Positions 33,793-41,422 of a DNA stretch of 64,000 nucleotides are shown here, in pieces. The stretch comes from Terriglobia bacterium. Its GTDB lineage: Bacteria > Acidobacteriota > Terriglobia > Terriglobales > Acidobacteriaceae. The notes under the pieces are model-generated. The model had not been told where the DNA came from, searched no databases, and saw only the letters and a list, made by a program, of their open reading frames with translations. The translations under genes and the position numbers were made by a program. Location: NCBI GenBank assembly GCA_020073665.1, contig JAIQEU010000003.1, positions 186,001 to 250,000 of the forward strand, written 5' to 3'. Position 1 is the first letter of the stretch; each line of letters starts with the position of its first letter.

Positions 33793-33977
33793 TGGTTCTT
33801 CGTCGTGGAGTTGGCTGTTTCCGACGGTTTGTCTTTTTCCTGCATGGCCGACTTGAAGCCGCGGATGCCCTCTCCGATTCCTTTGCCTAGCTCCGGAAGT
33901 TTTTTGGGCCCGAACACCAGCAGCGCAATCCCAAAGATGACCAGCAAGTGCATCGGTTGAAACAATCCTTCCAACAT
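33789..33977 (-). CDS. tatA: Twin-arginine translocase subunit TatA
   Basis: This 62-aa protein has the TatA layout: one N-terminal helix (MHLLVIFGIALLVFG), the FGPKKLPELGKGIGEGIRGFKSA hinge and amphipathic helix, and a short charged tail. TatA oligomers form the pore for folded, cofactor-containing exports. The ATG at 33977 has AAGGAG six bases upstream; the open frame upstream is not TatA. tatB and tatC are not next to it. The neighbouring gene upstream on the same strand encodes a protein with a twin-arginine signal, so the two may work together. Its stop is the TAG of a REP head. Confidence 0.93.
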   Translation of the reverse strand: MLEGLFQPMHLLVIFGIALLVFGPKKLPELGKGIGEGIRGFKSAMQEKDKPSETANSTTKNQ

Positions 33978-34055
33978 GAGTGCTCCTTGAGTTTGAAAAA
34001 CAGCAGGCGCCGTGCCGGTTAGCACAGCGCCTGTCAACGCCGGGTGTCACCGCTA

Positions 34056-35246
34056 TCAGAACCCGCGTTGTGCCGCATCCGCGTCCGTCGCCAACTGGGT
34101 GACCAGGTCAAAGAATTGTGACGACTGGCCTTGGAACAACAGGTCACTGGTCAGACCCGTGACGGCTGCCGTGGCGCCAGAATTCGTGGTGGAGGTGGGC
34201 CGGATTACGGAACACTTTGGGAAACTCTTGCTCAGAAAGCTGCACGGTTCCGGAAGAATTTTGTTGGTCTGCGTAAGTTCCTTGGCAGGGTTGTTGAGGT
34301 CCGGGAAGGTAAGGCCAGTTTCGGGATCGGTCACACCCGCCAGAGGTTGAGCGACTGCGTTTCCCGCCTTATCGTGCCACAGCCCAAAGTGGTCGATCTC
34401 GACTCCGCCGATGCTGATCACGATGCGCAGCACTTCGGCATCTTGTACTTGCTGTGCCAGGGTCGCGTACAGGCTTGATCCACCCTGCTCAATCATGGCG
34501 AAGTGGAATCCGGCGGTGTTGGCGATGGCTTGCATGCGGGACTCTTGCGGCGTCTCCGGAGGAACCGGTTGCGGCTGGTTGGGAGGCGTGTCAATGTCGT
34601 TCAAAGGGATGGCGGGCTCGTTGACAATGGTGACCGGCCCCTTGAAATGCGCGCCCAGGTCCGGATTCTGGCCGCTGCGGTAGCGGGTATACCAACTGGT
34701 GTCCACGTTCAGATTCATGAGATTGGTGAGCCGTCCGATTTGCCGGGCCCCGGTGGCTTGACTGCTGGGCAAAGTGCGAAACGCGTCCAGGCTGACGGGT
34801 TGCTCGCCCCTGAACTGTAGGTAGGCGTTCAGGAAGGCGGCGTGGCTGAGCTCGTCATCGGTGTTATCGGTGATGTATTGCGGCATATCGCCATCGAGAT
34901 TTTGCAGGGCCAGGATGTAGGCCGGATTACCGCCGTTCGCACCACCCAGTTCCGCGTACTGGGTCCACAGATCGCTCTCGATCAATTCGGCGGCGGCCAG
35001 AAATTTCAGAATGGCTACATCGCCCTTCCCGAGCTTGCCGGAACTGCCGGACTTGCGTGGGCGGGTGTCCGCCAGGCCTGCGGGTACCAAAAGCGAGCCT
35101 GCGGTCAGCGTGGCGCCGGCTATGCCGAGGCCCTTGAGAAATGAGCGCCGCCGGACCACGCGCTCCCAGTTGGCGTTAACGTCTTCGCTCGTCGTTGTCG
35201 AAGTTGCCTCCGATGACAGAGCCGGAGAGAGATTTTCCTTCTTCAT
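34056..35246 (-). CDS. Tat-exported ferritin-like protein
   Basis: A twin-arginine signal RRRSFLKGLGIAGATLTAG (about residues 32-50) with long n-region leads a ferritin-like four-helix bundle. Possible diiron ligands are visible: Glu in FLAAAELIESDLW, Glu/His in DDELSHAAFL, Glu in AMIEQGGSSLY and Glu/His in VEIDHFGLWH. The pattern fits the Ferritin_2/desiccation-related PCC13-62 group, not iron-storage ferritin. The length is 396 aa, with a Pro-rich linker (NDIDTPPNQPQPVPPETPQ) between helix pairs. Export in folded metal-loaded form agrees with the adjacent tatA. The function is unknown, perhaps oxidative or desiccation protection. Confidence 0.85.
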   Translation of the reverse strand: MKKENLSPALSSEATSTTTSEDVNANWERVVRRRSFLKGLGIAGATLTAGSLLVPAGLADTRPRKSGSSGKLGKGDVAILKFLAAAELIESDLWTQYAELGGANGGNPAYILALQNLDGDMPQYITDNTDDELSHAAFLNAYLQFRGEQPVSLDAFRTLPSSQATGARQIGRLTNLMNLNVDTSWYTRYRSGQNPDLGAHFKGPVTIVNEPAIPLNDIDTPPNQPQPVPPETPQESRMQAIANTAGFHFAMIEQGGSSLYATLAQQVQDAEVLRIVISIGGVEIDHFGLWHDKAGNAVAQPLAGVTDPETGLTFPDLNNPAKELTQTNKILPEPCSFLSKSFPKCSVIRPTSTTNSGATAAVTGLTSDLLFQGQSSQFFDLVTQLATDADAAQRGF

Positions 35247-35446
35247 GACTTGTGCACTCCAATGTTTGCGATGTCCGTGACCAGCCCACGGCTAGAAATC
35301 ACAGCACTGCCAGCCTAGGTGGGCATCCCTCTGCAGGTGTCATTGCCCTGTCGCGGTTTTGTAAAAGGTTTGTTTGACGGAGTGTAGTTGCACAACTGAA
35401 CACAAAGTGTGTTGTTGCGTGAGGCCTGCGCTGGAAGAGAAAGTTT

Positions 35447-35469
35447 GGCCGGCAGGACGCCGGCGCTAC
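35447..35469 (-). repeat. GTAG-headed REP element at a permease stop
   Basis: On the minus strand it reads GTAGCGCCGGCGTCCTGCCG then GCC. Its TAG (35468-35466) is the stop codon of the APC permease. The palindrome CGCCGGC-N6-GCCGGC is nearly perfect. Confidence 0.85.
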
Positions 35470-36941
35470 TTTGCGCGTGATGCTCTTTTCTTTCCGGCCC
35501 AGTAAATCCACACTCCGATGAACACCAGCAGCGCGGACAGTCCTACAATTTTCAGCACGGCCAGCGGTTTGTTGGGCTCGTCAGCCTGCGGAATGAGCGC
35601 TAGCCCAATCGTGAACGTGGTGGTGAAAAGGCCGACTGCGGCCACGAGTTTGGCCACCGGTTTTCCGCCAGGGACGCGGATGACGTCTGCTCCCGCGGGC
35701 TCTGCCTGCAACTTCCACATGGCGGCGAACAGGTACAAATACGGGATGAAATAAGTAATCACACCCATGCTAACCAGCACATCGTAGGCACCTTTGATGC
35801 TGGTGCCGGCCTGTCCCAGAAAAATGAATACCACGCCGAAGACGAACTGGGTGAGCAGCCCGACCCACGGCGTCTTCCAGCGCGGATGCAGCGCGCCGAA
35901 CGCTGGGGGCAGGAAGCGATCAATGCCCGCGACAAACGGCAGGCGGGCGGTGGCGGCCAGGTAGGCCCCGGCTGCGCCGACGTTGCTGAGCATGATCAAG
36001 AACGCGGCCACCGGAATGATTCCTTCCCAGCCAATCTTGTGGGCGGTGCTGGAAATGGCCTGCATCAGTCCCTGCAGATTCCCTACTTCTGACGAAGGCA
36101 GGGCAAGTAACACTCCTACTGTGCCCATGATGTAGCAGAAGGCGACAACGATGCCTCCGATAAACAATGCCCAGGGGACGGCGCGGCGAGCGTTCTTGAT
36201 CTCGTCGCCCATGAGCGAAGCGGTCTCGCATCCGGCAACTGCGTAAATCAAGACCGACCAGAAGATGACGTCTTTGATCTGCAGGCTGGGCGTCATGGTG
36301 TGGACGCTGAAAACCGTGGCCGAGCCGAAGCGGTAGTACGCAATCCCACCCATGGCAACGATGATGACGGCCGGGACCCACATGGCCAGCGCGCCGACGT
36401 TATGGAGCCAGGTGCCGACGTCAAGCCCGATCAGGTTCAACCAAGTGGCCACGGCCAGCGCCAGCAGCGAAAAGAGGATGTAGAAAGTTGTGTTGCTTTC
36501 CAAGTGCGCCCAGGCGCCGTGACGGATGTACAGCGCATTGCTCGCCGCGAAGTACAGGACAGCAGGGAAGTAGGGCAGGTTGCACGCCCAGTAGCACCAG
36601 GCGGTGATGAAGCCGGCGAAGGGGCCGTAGGCGCGCTTGGTCCACACATAAATGCCACCCTCGTTGGGGTAGCGCGATGAGAGTTCAATTACTGAGAGCG
36701 CGAGCGGGGTGTAGAACATCAGCCAGGCCCCGATCCAGATGACGATGGAACTCGGGCCCGCCGCCGCGGCACTGGCAACCCAGCGCAGGCTGACGCCGGT
36801 CACTATGTAGAACAGGACGAGATCGCGAAATCCCATCACCCGCTTGGGGCGGTTGGGGTCCTCAGCTTCGGCGATGGAGAGGCCGGGGGACAGCAGGCTG
36901 ATTGATTCGGGTTGGCCGGAGGCTGAGTTGGATTCTGGCAA
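35466..36941 (-). CDS. APC-superfamily amino acid permease
   Basis: This is a 491-aa polytopic membrane protein with about twelve helices. The N-terminal helix pair FRDLVLFYIVTGVSLRWVA and IELSSRYPNEGGIYVWTKRAYGPFAGFITAW carry the APC signature (an E-x-P-x-x-GG-x-Y pattern). It probably imports or exchanges amino acids or polyamines. The start is TTG with a weak Shine-Dalgarno. It is the last gene of a leftward block beginning with a zinc-ribbon gene, with two Clp_N genes between the two permeases. Its stop codon comes from a REP element. Confidence 0.88.
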   Translation of the reverse strand: MPESNSASGQPESISLLSPGLSIAEAEDPNRPKRVMGFRDLVLFYIVTGVSLRWVASAAAAGPSSIVIWIGAWLMFYTPLALSVIELSSRYPNEGGIYVWTKRAYGPFAGFITAWCYWACNLPYFPAVLYFAASNALYIRHGAWAHLESNTTFYILFSLLALAVATWLNLIGLDVGTWLHNVGALAMWVPAVIIVAMGGIAYYRFGSATVFSVHTMTPSLQIKDVIFWSVLIYAVAGCETASLMGDEIKNARRAVPWALFIGGIVVAFCYIMGTVGVLLALPSSEVGNLQGLMQAISSTAHKIGWEGIIPVAAFLIMLSNVGAAGAYLAATARLPFVAGIDRFLPPAFGALHPRWKTPWVGLLTQFVFGVVFIFLGQAGTSIKGAYDVLVSMGVITYFIPYLYLFAAMWKLQAEPAGADVIRVPGGKPVAKLVAAVGLFTTTFTIGLALIPQADEPNKPLAVLKIVGLSALLVFIGVWIYWAGKKRASRAK

Positions 36942-36996
36942 ACGTGTGTCCCGGAGTCAGGTGTTGCCGAGCGACAGCAAAAAGGAGTCAGAGATA

Positions 36997-37434
36997 TCAC
37001 CGATGGGCGGCGAGAGCAAGGTAATTTCGCGGGGGCTGTAGGACGAGTGCGTGCGACACGTGGTTACGCAAGATCTCTGCTGCGTAACTACCGTTTTCAC
37101 GTAATAGTCCTAGCAGAAGATGTTCGGTGCCAATGTGGCCGTGCTCCAAGCGGTCGGCTTCTTCAGCGGCGTATGCTAAAACGCGCCTTGATTCATTGCT
37201 GAGAGGCAGGTCGATGCTGGTGGGAAAGCTCGGGCGTTTAAGACTTCGCGCGTCGATTTCGCTTCGTACCGCCTCGGCATTTAGGAACTTGAGACGGAGG
37301 AAAATGCGCATGTCCTCCCGCACCAAGCCTAGAAGGAGATGTTCCGTCTCAATGTACGGCGAGCCGTACTGGCTTGCCTCATAGCGGGCGAAGAAGATCA
37401 CGCGCCGCGCCTTTTCGGTGTAGCGCTCAAACAT
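36997..37434 (-). CDS. Stand-alone Clp_N-domain protein A
   Basis: This 145-aa protein has the two helical repeats of the ClpC/ClpA N-domain without any AAA+ ATPase: MFERYTEKARRVIFFARYEASQYGSPYIETEHLLLGLV, then LPLSNESRRVLAYAAEEADRLEHGHIGTEHLLLGLLRE. The N-domain binds adaptors and substrates in Clp proteases, and in other bacteria free Clp_N proteins may act as adaptors or decoys. Here the first repeat is partly degenerate. A second copy lies 100 bases upstream on the same strand. The stop is followed by the permease gene 55 bases on, so the genes may be one transcript. Confidence 0.88.
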   Translation of the reverse strand: MFERYTEKARRVIFFARYEASQYGSPYIETEHLLLGLVREDMRIFLRLKFLNAEAVRSEIDARSLKRPSFPTSIDLPLSNESRRVLAYAAEEADRLEHGHIGTEHLLLGLLRENGSYAAEILRNHVSHALVLQPPRNYLALAAHR

Positions 37435-37508
37435 CGCTCACTCCAAGGAATGCATCGTAAGGTGGCGGATGTGGGTTGTAAAGGGAAGCTGAGCGCGAGA
37501 CGCGCTCA

Positions 37509-37535
37509 GGACAGCCGGCGAGACGCCGGCGCTAC
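37509..37535 (-). repeat. GTAG-headed REP element at the Clp_N-B stop
   Basis: On the minus strand it reads GTAGCGCCGGCGTCTCGCCG then GCTGTCC, a nearly perfect palindrome CGCCGGCG-N4-CGCCGGC with head GTAG. The gene stop TAG (37538-37536) lies directly before the head, so the sequence is GTAGGTAG. Confidence 0.85.
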
Positions 37536-38018
37536 CTACCCCAATCCGAAAGTGCGTTTGAGTTTTCCCATTAGGCCGAACGAAGCCGGCGCGGCCGCAG
37601 CTCCCCCCAACTTGTGGCGCAACGCGCCCAGCTCCAGGCCTTGCTTCTTCAGGATTTTTCCGGCCATGGTTCCGGGTTCGCACAATACTCCGAGCAATAG
37701 ATGTTCTCCGCCGACGTTCGTCTTGGAGAGCGAGTCGGCCTGCTCCTCCGCATGTTTGAGGATGCGATTGCATTCGTTGGTTAGGGGCGGTTCCGCGGGC
37801 TTCGAGGCAGGCGCGGCCCTTTTGCTTTTCAGGAGGATTTGTTCCTGGATCAAGTCCACGAGGGGCATGCCTAGCAGTGATCCCATGAGGGCACGGTCGG
37901 CGGTGATGATTCCTAGCAGCAGGTGAAGGGTATCAATCTCGGGCGAGCCTGCGCCCACGGCTTCGTTCCGCGCCAGCGAAATCGCGCGACGAGCGTTTTC
38001 TGTGTACCGTTCGTACAT
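37536..38018 (-). CDS. Stand-alone Clp_N-domain protein B
   Basis: This 160-aa paralogue of the previous gene starts MYERYTENARRAISLARNEAVGAGSPEIDTLHLLLGII and has the second repeat LTNECNRILKHAEEQADSLSKTNVGGEHLLLGVLCE. A short basic C-terminus (MGKLKRTFGLG) follows a Gly/Ala linker. The AAA+ part is absent. The ATG at 38018 is two bases past the permease stop, so it is translationally linked with the upstream permease. Pairing with a transporter suggests regulated turnover or local proteolysis; this is inference. Confidence 0.88.
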   Translation of the reverse strand: MYERYTENARRAISLARNEAVGAGSPEIDTLHLLLGIITADRALMGSLLGMPLVDLIQEQILLKSKRAAPASKPAEPPLTNECNRILKHAEEQADSLSKTNVGGEHLLLGVLCEPGTMAGKILKKQGLELGALRHKLGGAAAAPASFGLMGKLKRTFGLG

Positions 38019-38020
38019 TT

Positions 38021-39454
38021 TTACTCCGTTGGATTGGCCTGGCGACTGCTTCGCTTCCAGTATAGATAACCCGGGATGCCTATCAGGATAATGCCTATGC
38101 CCCAGAGCGATTCGGTTGGCTTGGTGATGATGGTGTTCAGCGTCCAACCGGTGCCGATCAGAACGTAAAACCCCGGCAGCCATGGGTATCCGGTGCAGCG
38201 ATACGGGCGCGGAATGTCGGGGCGCTTCCAGCGCAGAATGAACAGGGCCAATACGGTGAGCGTATATGACAGAACCATTCCGAAGATGACATAGGTGTAA
38301 AGCTGGTCATAGCGTCCACTGACAGCGAGAACCGCAGCCCAGATCCCCAGTCCGATCAGACTGAACGACGGGGTGCGCCACTTGGGATGGATTACTGCCA
38401 TACGCTTGAAGAACAGACCGTGCTGCGCCATGGCCAGGCAAACCCGTGCGCCCGACAGCGTGCAGGTGGCCGCGGCGCTGAAGCAGGACAGCGCGATCAT
38501 GGCGGAGAGCCAGACCGCGGCTCCGGGAGAGAACAACTGCGCGGCGGCGGCGTGGGCGATGGTGTCGTGTTTGGCGACTTCGGTCAGCGGCAGGGCGTAG
38601 ACGTAGGTCATGTTCATCGCCATGTAAATCACGCCGACCGCGAGCACCCCCAACACCATGGCCAGCGGGACATTGCGGCGTGGTTCTTTGACCTCGCCCG
38701 CAACCCAGGTGATGTAAACCCATCCGTCATAAGCCCAGAAGACGGCAATCATGCCCACGCCCAGAGCGGAGAGCAGTTGTCCGGGGCCGAGGCCCATGGT
38801 GAGGCCTCCGCTGGTATGCACGCTGAAGTGGGACCAGCTACCTTTGCCTACGGCAAACCCTAGCCCCACGAACGCCGCCATGGCGGCGAACTTCGTCCAC
38901 GTCGAAACGTTCTGCAGCAGCGCGCCCCAGCGCAATCCCACTACGTTTACCCAGGTAAGCACGACGATCAGGCCGAGGCCCACCACGTGAGCCCGCGTTA
39001 AAGTGATGCCAGCCACTGACAGCACTACGTGCTTTTGCGAGATAAGGGGAAAGATCTCGCCCATGTATGCAGCTGACGCTACTGCGAGCGCGGCAATGGT
39101 GCCGCCGTTGGCGACTGCGAACAGCATCCAGCCGTAGAGGAATGCAGGTAGATCGCCATAGGCTTCGCGCAGGTAGATGTACTGGCCTCCGGAGTCGGGG
39201 AACATGGCCCCCAGCTCCGCGAAGGCGAAGCAGGCGAACATGGAAATCACGCCGCCCAGCACCCAGACCAGGAGAAACAAAACCGGCTGCGGCAGCGGCC
39301 CGGCGATGTCCTTGGCGGTCAGGAAAATGGAAGAACCGATGATGCCGCTCACCAGCAGCAGGACCGAGTCCAGCAAGGTGAGACCACGCACCAGGGAAGG
39401 TTTGTCGCCAGACTGCTGTTCGGTGGCGGGCAGGGTGACGGCGGGAATGTCCAT
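38021..39454 (-). CDS. APC-superfamily (LAT-like) amino acid permease
   Basis: This 477-aa transporter has about twelve helices. The LAT/APC signatures are visible: LLLVSGIIGSSIFLTAKDIAG in helix 1, then ACFAFAELGAMFPDSGGQYIYLREAYG. Later, WAYDGWVYITWVAGEVKEPRRNVPLAM matches helix 6 and its following loop. It probably exchanges amino acids. The ATG lies three bases after the stop of a 58-aa zinc-ribbon gene whose last codons provide the AGGA Shine-Dalgarno. Two bases separate its stop from a Clp_N gene. Confidence 0.9.
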   Translation of the reverse strand: MDIPAVTLPATEQQSGDKPSLVRGLTLLDSVLLLVSGIIGSSIFLTAKDIAGPLPQPVLFLLVWVLGGVISMFACFAFAELGAMFPDSGGQYIYLREAYGDLPAFLYGWMLFAVANGGTIAALAVASAAYMGEIFPLISQKHVVLSVAGITLTRAHVVGLGLIVVLTWVNVVGLRWGALLQNVSTWTKFAAMAAFVGLGFAVGKGSWSHFSVHTSGGLTMGLGPGQLLSALGVGMIAVFWAYDGWVYITWVAGEVKEPRRNVPLAMVLGVLAVGVIYMAMNMTYVYALPLTEVAKHDTIAHAAAAQLFSPGAAVWLSAMIALSCFSAAATCTLSGARVCLAMAQHGLFFKRMAVIHPKWRTPSFSLIGLGIWAAVLAVSGRYDQLYTYVIFGMVLSYTLTVLALFILRWKRPDIPRPYRCTGYPWLPGFYVLIGTGWTLNTIITKPTESLWGIGIILIGIPGYLYWKRSSRQANPTE

Positions 39455-39457
39455 GGG

Positions 39458-39634
39458 TTATCCGATTCCTAGGTCGTCGGGAGACTCGAGCGCGGTGCCA
39501 CAACGGCGGCAGATCACTGAAGAACAATCGCCGCATGTCAGCGGGTCCGTGACTTCTTCAGCGCAGTTGGGACAGTAGAGTGGCTCGTCTTTGTTGTTGC
39601 GCTTGCTGGCCGGGTCGGGAGGATTTTGCGCCAT
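39458..39634 (-). CDS. 58-aa zinc-ribbon protein
   Basis: A short gene is read from ATG at 39634 to TAA at 39458. The product contains the cysteine pairs YCPNCAEEV, LTCGDCSSVICRRCG, i.e. six cysteines spaced C-x2-C-x9-C-x2-C-x4-C-x2-C, enough for one or two structural zinc sites. The rest is charged with no membrane part. It ends three bases before the permease start, so the two are an operon. The coding potential is supported by the cysteine pattern and the tight spacing. The function is unknown; small zinc ribbons often act as protein or nucleic-acid binding modules. Confidence 0.75.
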   Translation of the reverse strand: MAQNPPDPASKRNNKDEPLYCPNCAEEVTDPLTCGDCSSVICRRCGTALESPDDLGIG

Positions 39635-39659
39635 GCGGAAGGCAAATGTAGCATAGAAA

Positions 39660-39697
39660 CAGTCGTCAGTCGTCAGTCGTCGGTCGTCAGCCGTTAG
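39660..39697 (+). repeat. CAGTCGT tandem repeat
   Basis: About five CAGTCGT/CGGTCGT units (inverse of the GACGAC family) lie between the divergent zinc-ribbon and methyltransferase genes. A related TACTGACTCCTGGCTACCGA tract follows at about 39722-39741. Confidence 0.7.
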
Positions 39698-39767
39698 CGA
39701 CGACGATCAGGGCTTTCCTTACTACTGACTCCTGGCTACCGACTACTGAGATTTGGAGGAGAGTACC

Positions 39768-40511
39768 GTGTCCGAACCGAGTTCTGACGAACGCCTGCAA
39801 CAGGAATTCAACCGCTGGGCCGAGGCCGGTGAGGGCGAGAAGATGGAGCGCCATCATCTCGATATCACCGAGAAGACCATCCGGCTGATGGATTTGCGCC
39901 CGGGCGAACGCGTGCTCGATTTGGGCTGCGGCTCGGGCTGGGCGACGCGGCTCCTGGCGCGTTTGGTGGGTGAGGGGCCGGAGGGTTTCGGGCAGGTTGT
40001 GGGTGTGGATGTTTCCGACGAGATGGTGCGCCAGGCGCGGGCGGCGTCGAAGGATTTCGAAAATATCCTCTACGTGTGGGGCTCGGCGGAGAAAATTCCC
40101 TGGGAAGAAAACTTCTTCGACAAGATGCTTTCGGTGGAATCTTTTTATTACTACCCCGATCAGGACCGTGCGCTGGCCGAACTCTTTCGGGTGATGGCGC
40201 CGCACGGACGCATGTTCATCCTGATCAACCTTTACAAAGACAATCCATACTCGCTGCAGTGGGTGGACAAGCTGAAAGTGCCCGTTCATGTGCGCTCGGA
40301 AGCGGAATACGTCGAGCTGTTGAGAAAGCACGCGTTTGAAAACGTGGAGGCGCGGCGCATCCCTGATGACACGCCCACGCCGGACGACTACCAGACCAAG
40401 TCATTTAAGAGCCTGGACGATCTGAGGGCTTTCAAGAAGATGGGAGCTTTGCTGCTGATGGCGTCGAAACCCGATCTGCGCACGCCGGCGCCGGGGTACA
40501 CGATTTACTGA
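39768..40511 (+). CDS. Class I SAM-dependent methyltransferase
   Basis: This 247-aa Rossmann-fold methyltransferase has motif I in ERVLDLGCGSGWATRLLA, motif II acid in VVGVDVSDEMVRQAR and the LSVESFYYYPDQDRALAELFRVMAPHGRMFI post-motifs. The substrate is unknown; the pattern is UbiE/Methyltransf_11-like. The GTG at 39768 is chosen because GGAGGAG (39755-39761) stands six bases upstream; a TTG at 39753 is in frame but overlaps that Shine-Dalgarno. It appears monocistronic, flanked by repeats on both sides. Confidence 0.87.
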   Translation: MSEPSSDERLQQEFNRWAEAGEGEKMERHHLDITEKTIRLMDLRPGERVLDLGCGSGWATRLLARLVGEGPEGFGQVVGVDVSDEMVRQARAASKDFENILYVWGSAEKIPWEENFFDKMLSVESFYYYPDQDRALAELFRVMAPHGRMFILINLYKDNPYSLQWVDKLKVPVHVRSEAEYVELLRKHAFENVEARRIPDDTPTPDDYQTKSFKSLDDLRAFKKMGALLLMASKPDLRTPAPGYTIY

Positions 40512-40565
40512 GCCCCTCTGCTAGCTTCGAACCACTTGAGCCTGCTGCGGTCCGGTGCTGCCCAA

Positions 40566-40667
40566 CAGCAGGTCCTCCCCTTCGCTCAGGGTGACAAGCG
40601 CGGTTAAGAAGGAGAACATAAGACTAGAAGCCAGAGAGTCAAAAGCTAGAAGCTAGAAGCTAGAAGC
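40566..40667 (+). repeat. CTTCGCTCAGGGTGACA and CTAGAAGC tandem repeats
   Basis: CAGCAGGTCCTCCCCTTCGC with TCAGGGTGACA (40566-40596) is a degenerate relative of the TCCCGAGCG family. At 40641-40667 there is a tandem run of AAGCTAGAAGCTAGAAGCTA type with a ten-base period. It abuts the 3' end of the leftward DinB gene (stop at 40675). Confidence 0.75.
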
Positions 40668-40674
40668 TTTTTCC

Positions 40675-41199
40675 CTACCATCCCATCTTGTCTCGAAGCG
40701 AAGTGACATGCGCCACGTGGTGGCGGCCATGCCAGGAATAGAGTGCCAGGTTCTTTTCCAAAGACACCGCTCCCAACTCCGGGTGGCGGAAGGTTCGCTT
40801 CCATTCTTCCGGCTTGATCAAACGCAGTACGCGCACCCAACGGTCATGGAGCGACTCCAGCAATGCCAACGAAACTTCCACCGGCGTGGACTGCACATCC
40901 GCCAGTTTTGCCCAGCGGTCTTCCATGTACGGCTTAATGGTTGGTTCATCTTCGGTCAAGGCCAGTTTGAACCGGATGTAGGCATTCATGTGACTTTCGG
41001 GGACGTGATGGACGACTTGTCGCACCGTCCAACCGCCGTCACGATACGGAGTCTCGAGCTGCTGCGGAGACAGGCCTTCTATGGCTGATCTGAGAGCGGC
41101 TGGGGCCCGCTCGATATCGCCGATGAACTGGTTGCGTTGCGCGTCAGTCAGAGTGCCCTCGAAAGAAAACTTACCTATGGGATAACGTGGGTCGCTCAT
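40675..41199 (-). CDS. DinB/YfiT-family putative metal-dependent thiol transferase
   Basis: This 174-aa four-helix DinB-fold protein has the YfiT triad of metal-binding histidines: QVVHHVPESHMNAYIRFK (two), and LYSWHGRHHVAHVTSL. YfiT/BstA relatives transfer bacillithiol or act as hydrolases, but the actual activity here is unknown. The N-terminus DPRYPIGKFSFEGTLTDAQRNQFI is typical of the YfiT branch. The ATG start has GGAGGAG closely upstream. The CTAGAAGC repeat begins just past the stop. Confidence 0.88.
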   Translation of the reverse strand: MSDPRYPIGKFSFEGTLTDAQRNQFIGDIERAPAALRSAIEGLSPQQLETPYRDGGWTVRQVVHHVPESHMNAYIRFKLALTEDEPTIKPYMEDRWAKLADVQSTPVEVSLALLESLHDRWVRVLRLIKPEEWKRTFRHPELGAVSLEKNLALYSWHGRHHVAHVTSLRDKMGW

Positions 41200-41285
41200 C
41201 TACTCCTCCGTGGAATTGCAGCGCGACTGCGCTGCGTTTACAGCGTCAGATGATCGCTGAGTGGGGTAAGGTGCAGAGAATTCCT

Positions 41286-41422
41286 GAGTACCGAGTACCG
41301 GGTACCGAGTCAAAACCGTTACAGACAACGAGCGATTGTGAGTGTGAGAATTGGGTTACCGGTGGGACGCCGGGGCTACTCTTGCTGGGTACTCGGTACC
41401 GGGTATTTGGTACCGGGACTAG
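41286..41422 (+). repeat. TACCGAG inverted repeat pair enclosing a REP element
   Basis: GAGTACCGAGTACCGGGTAC with CGAG (41286-41310) faces an inverted copy GGGTACTCGGTACCGGGTAT with TTGGTACCGGG (41387-41417). Between them lies a GTAG-headed REP copy (41356-41379, minus strand GTAGCCCCGGCGTCCCACCG). The right arm ends at the stop codon of the leftward cyclase gene (41421-41419). Confidence 0.75.

Noticed and set aside
40641-40667. Tandem CTAGAAGC units resembling a CRISPR array
   Set aside because: The units are ten bases long with no spacers, and no cas genes are in the window.
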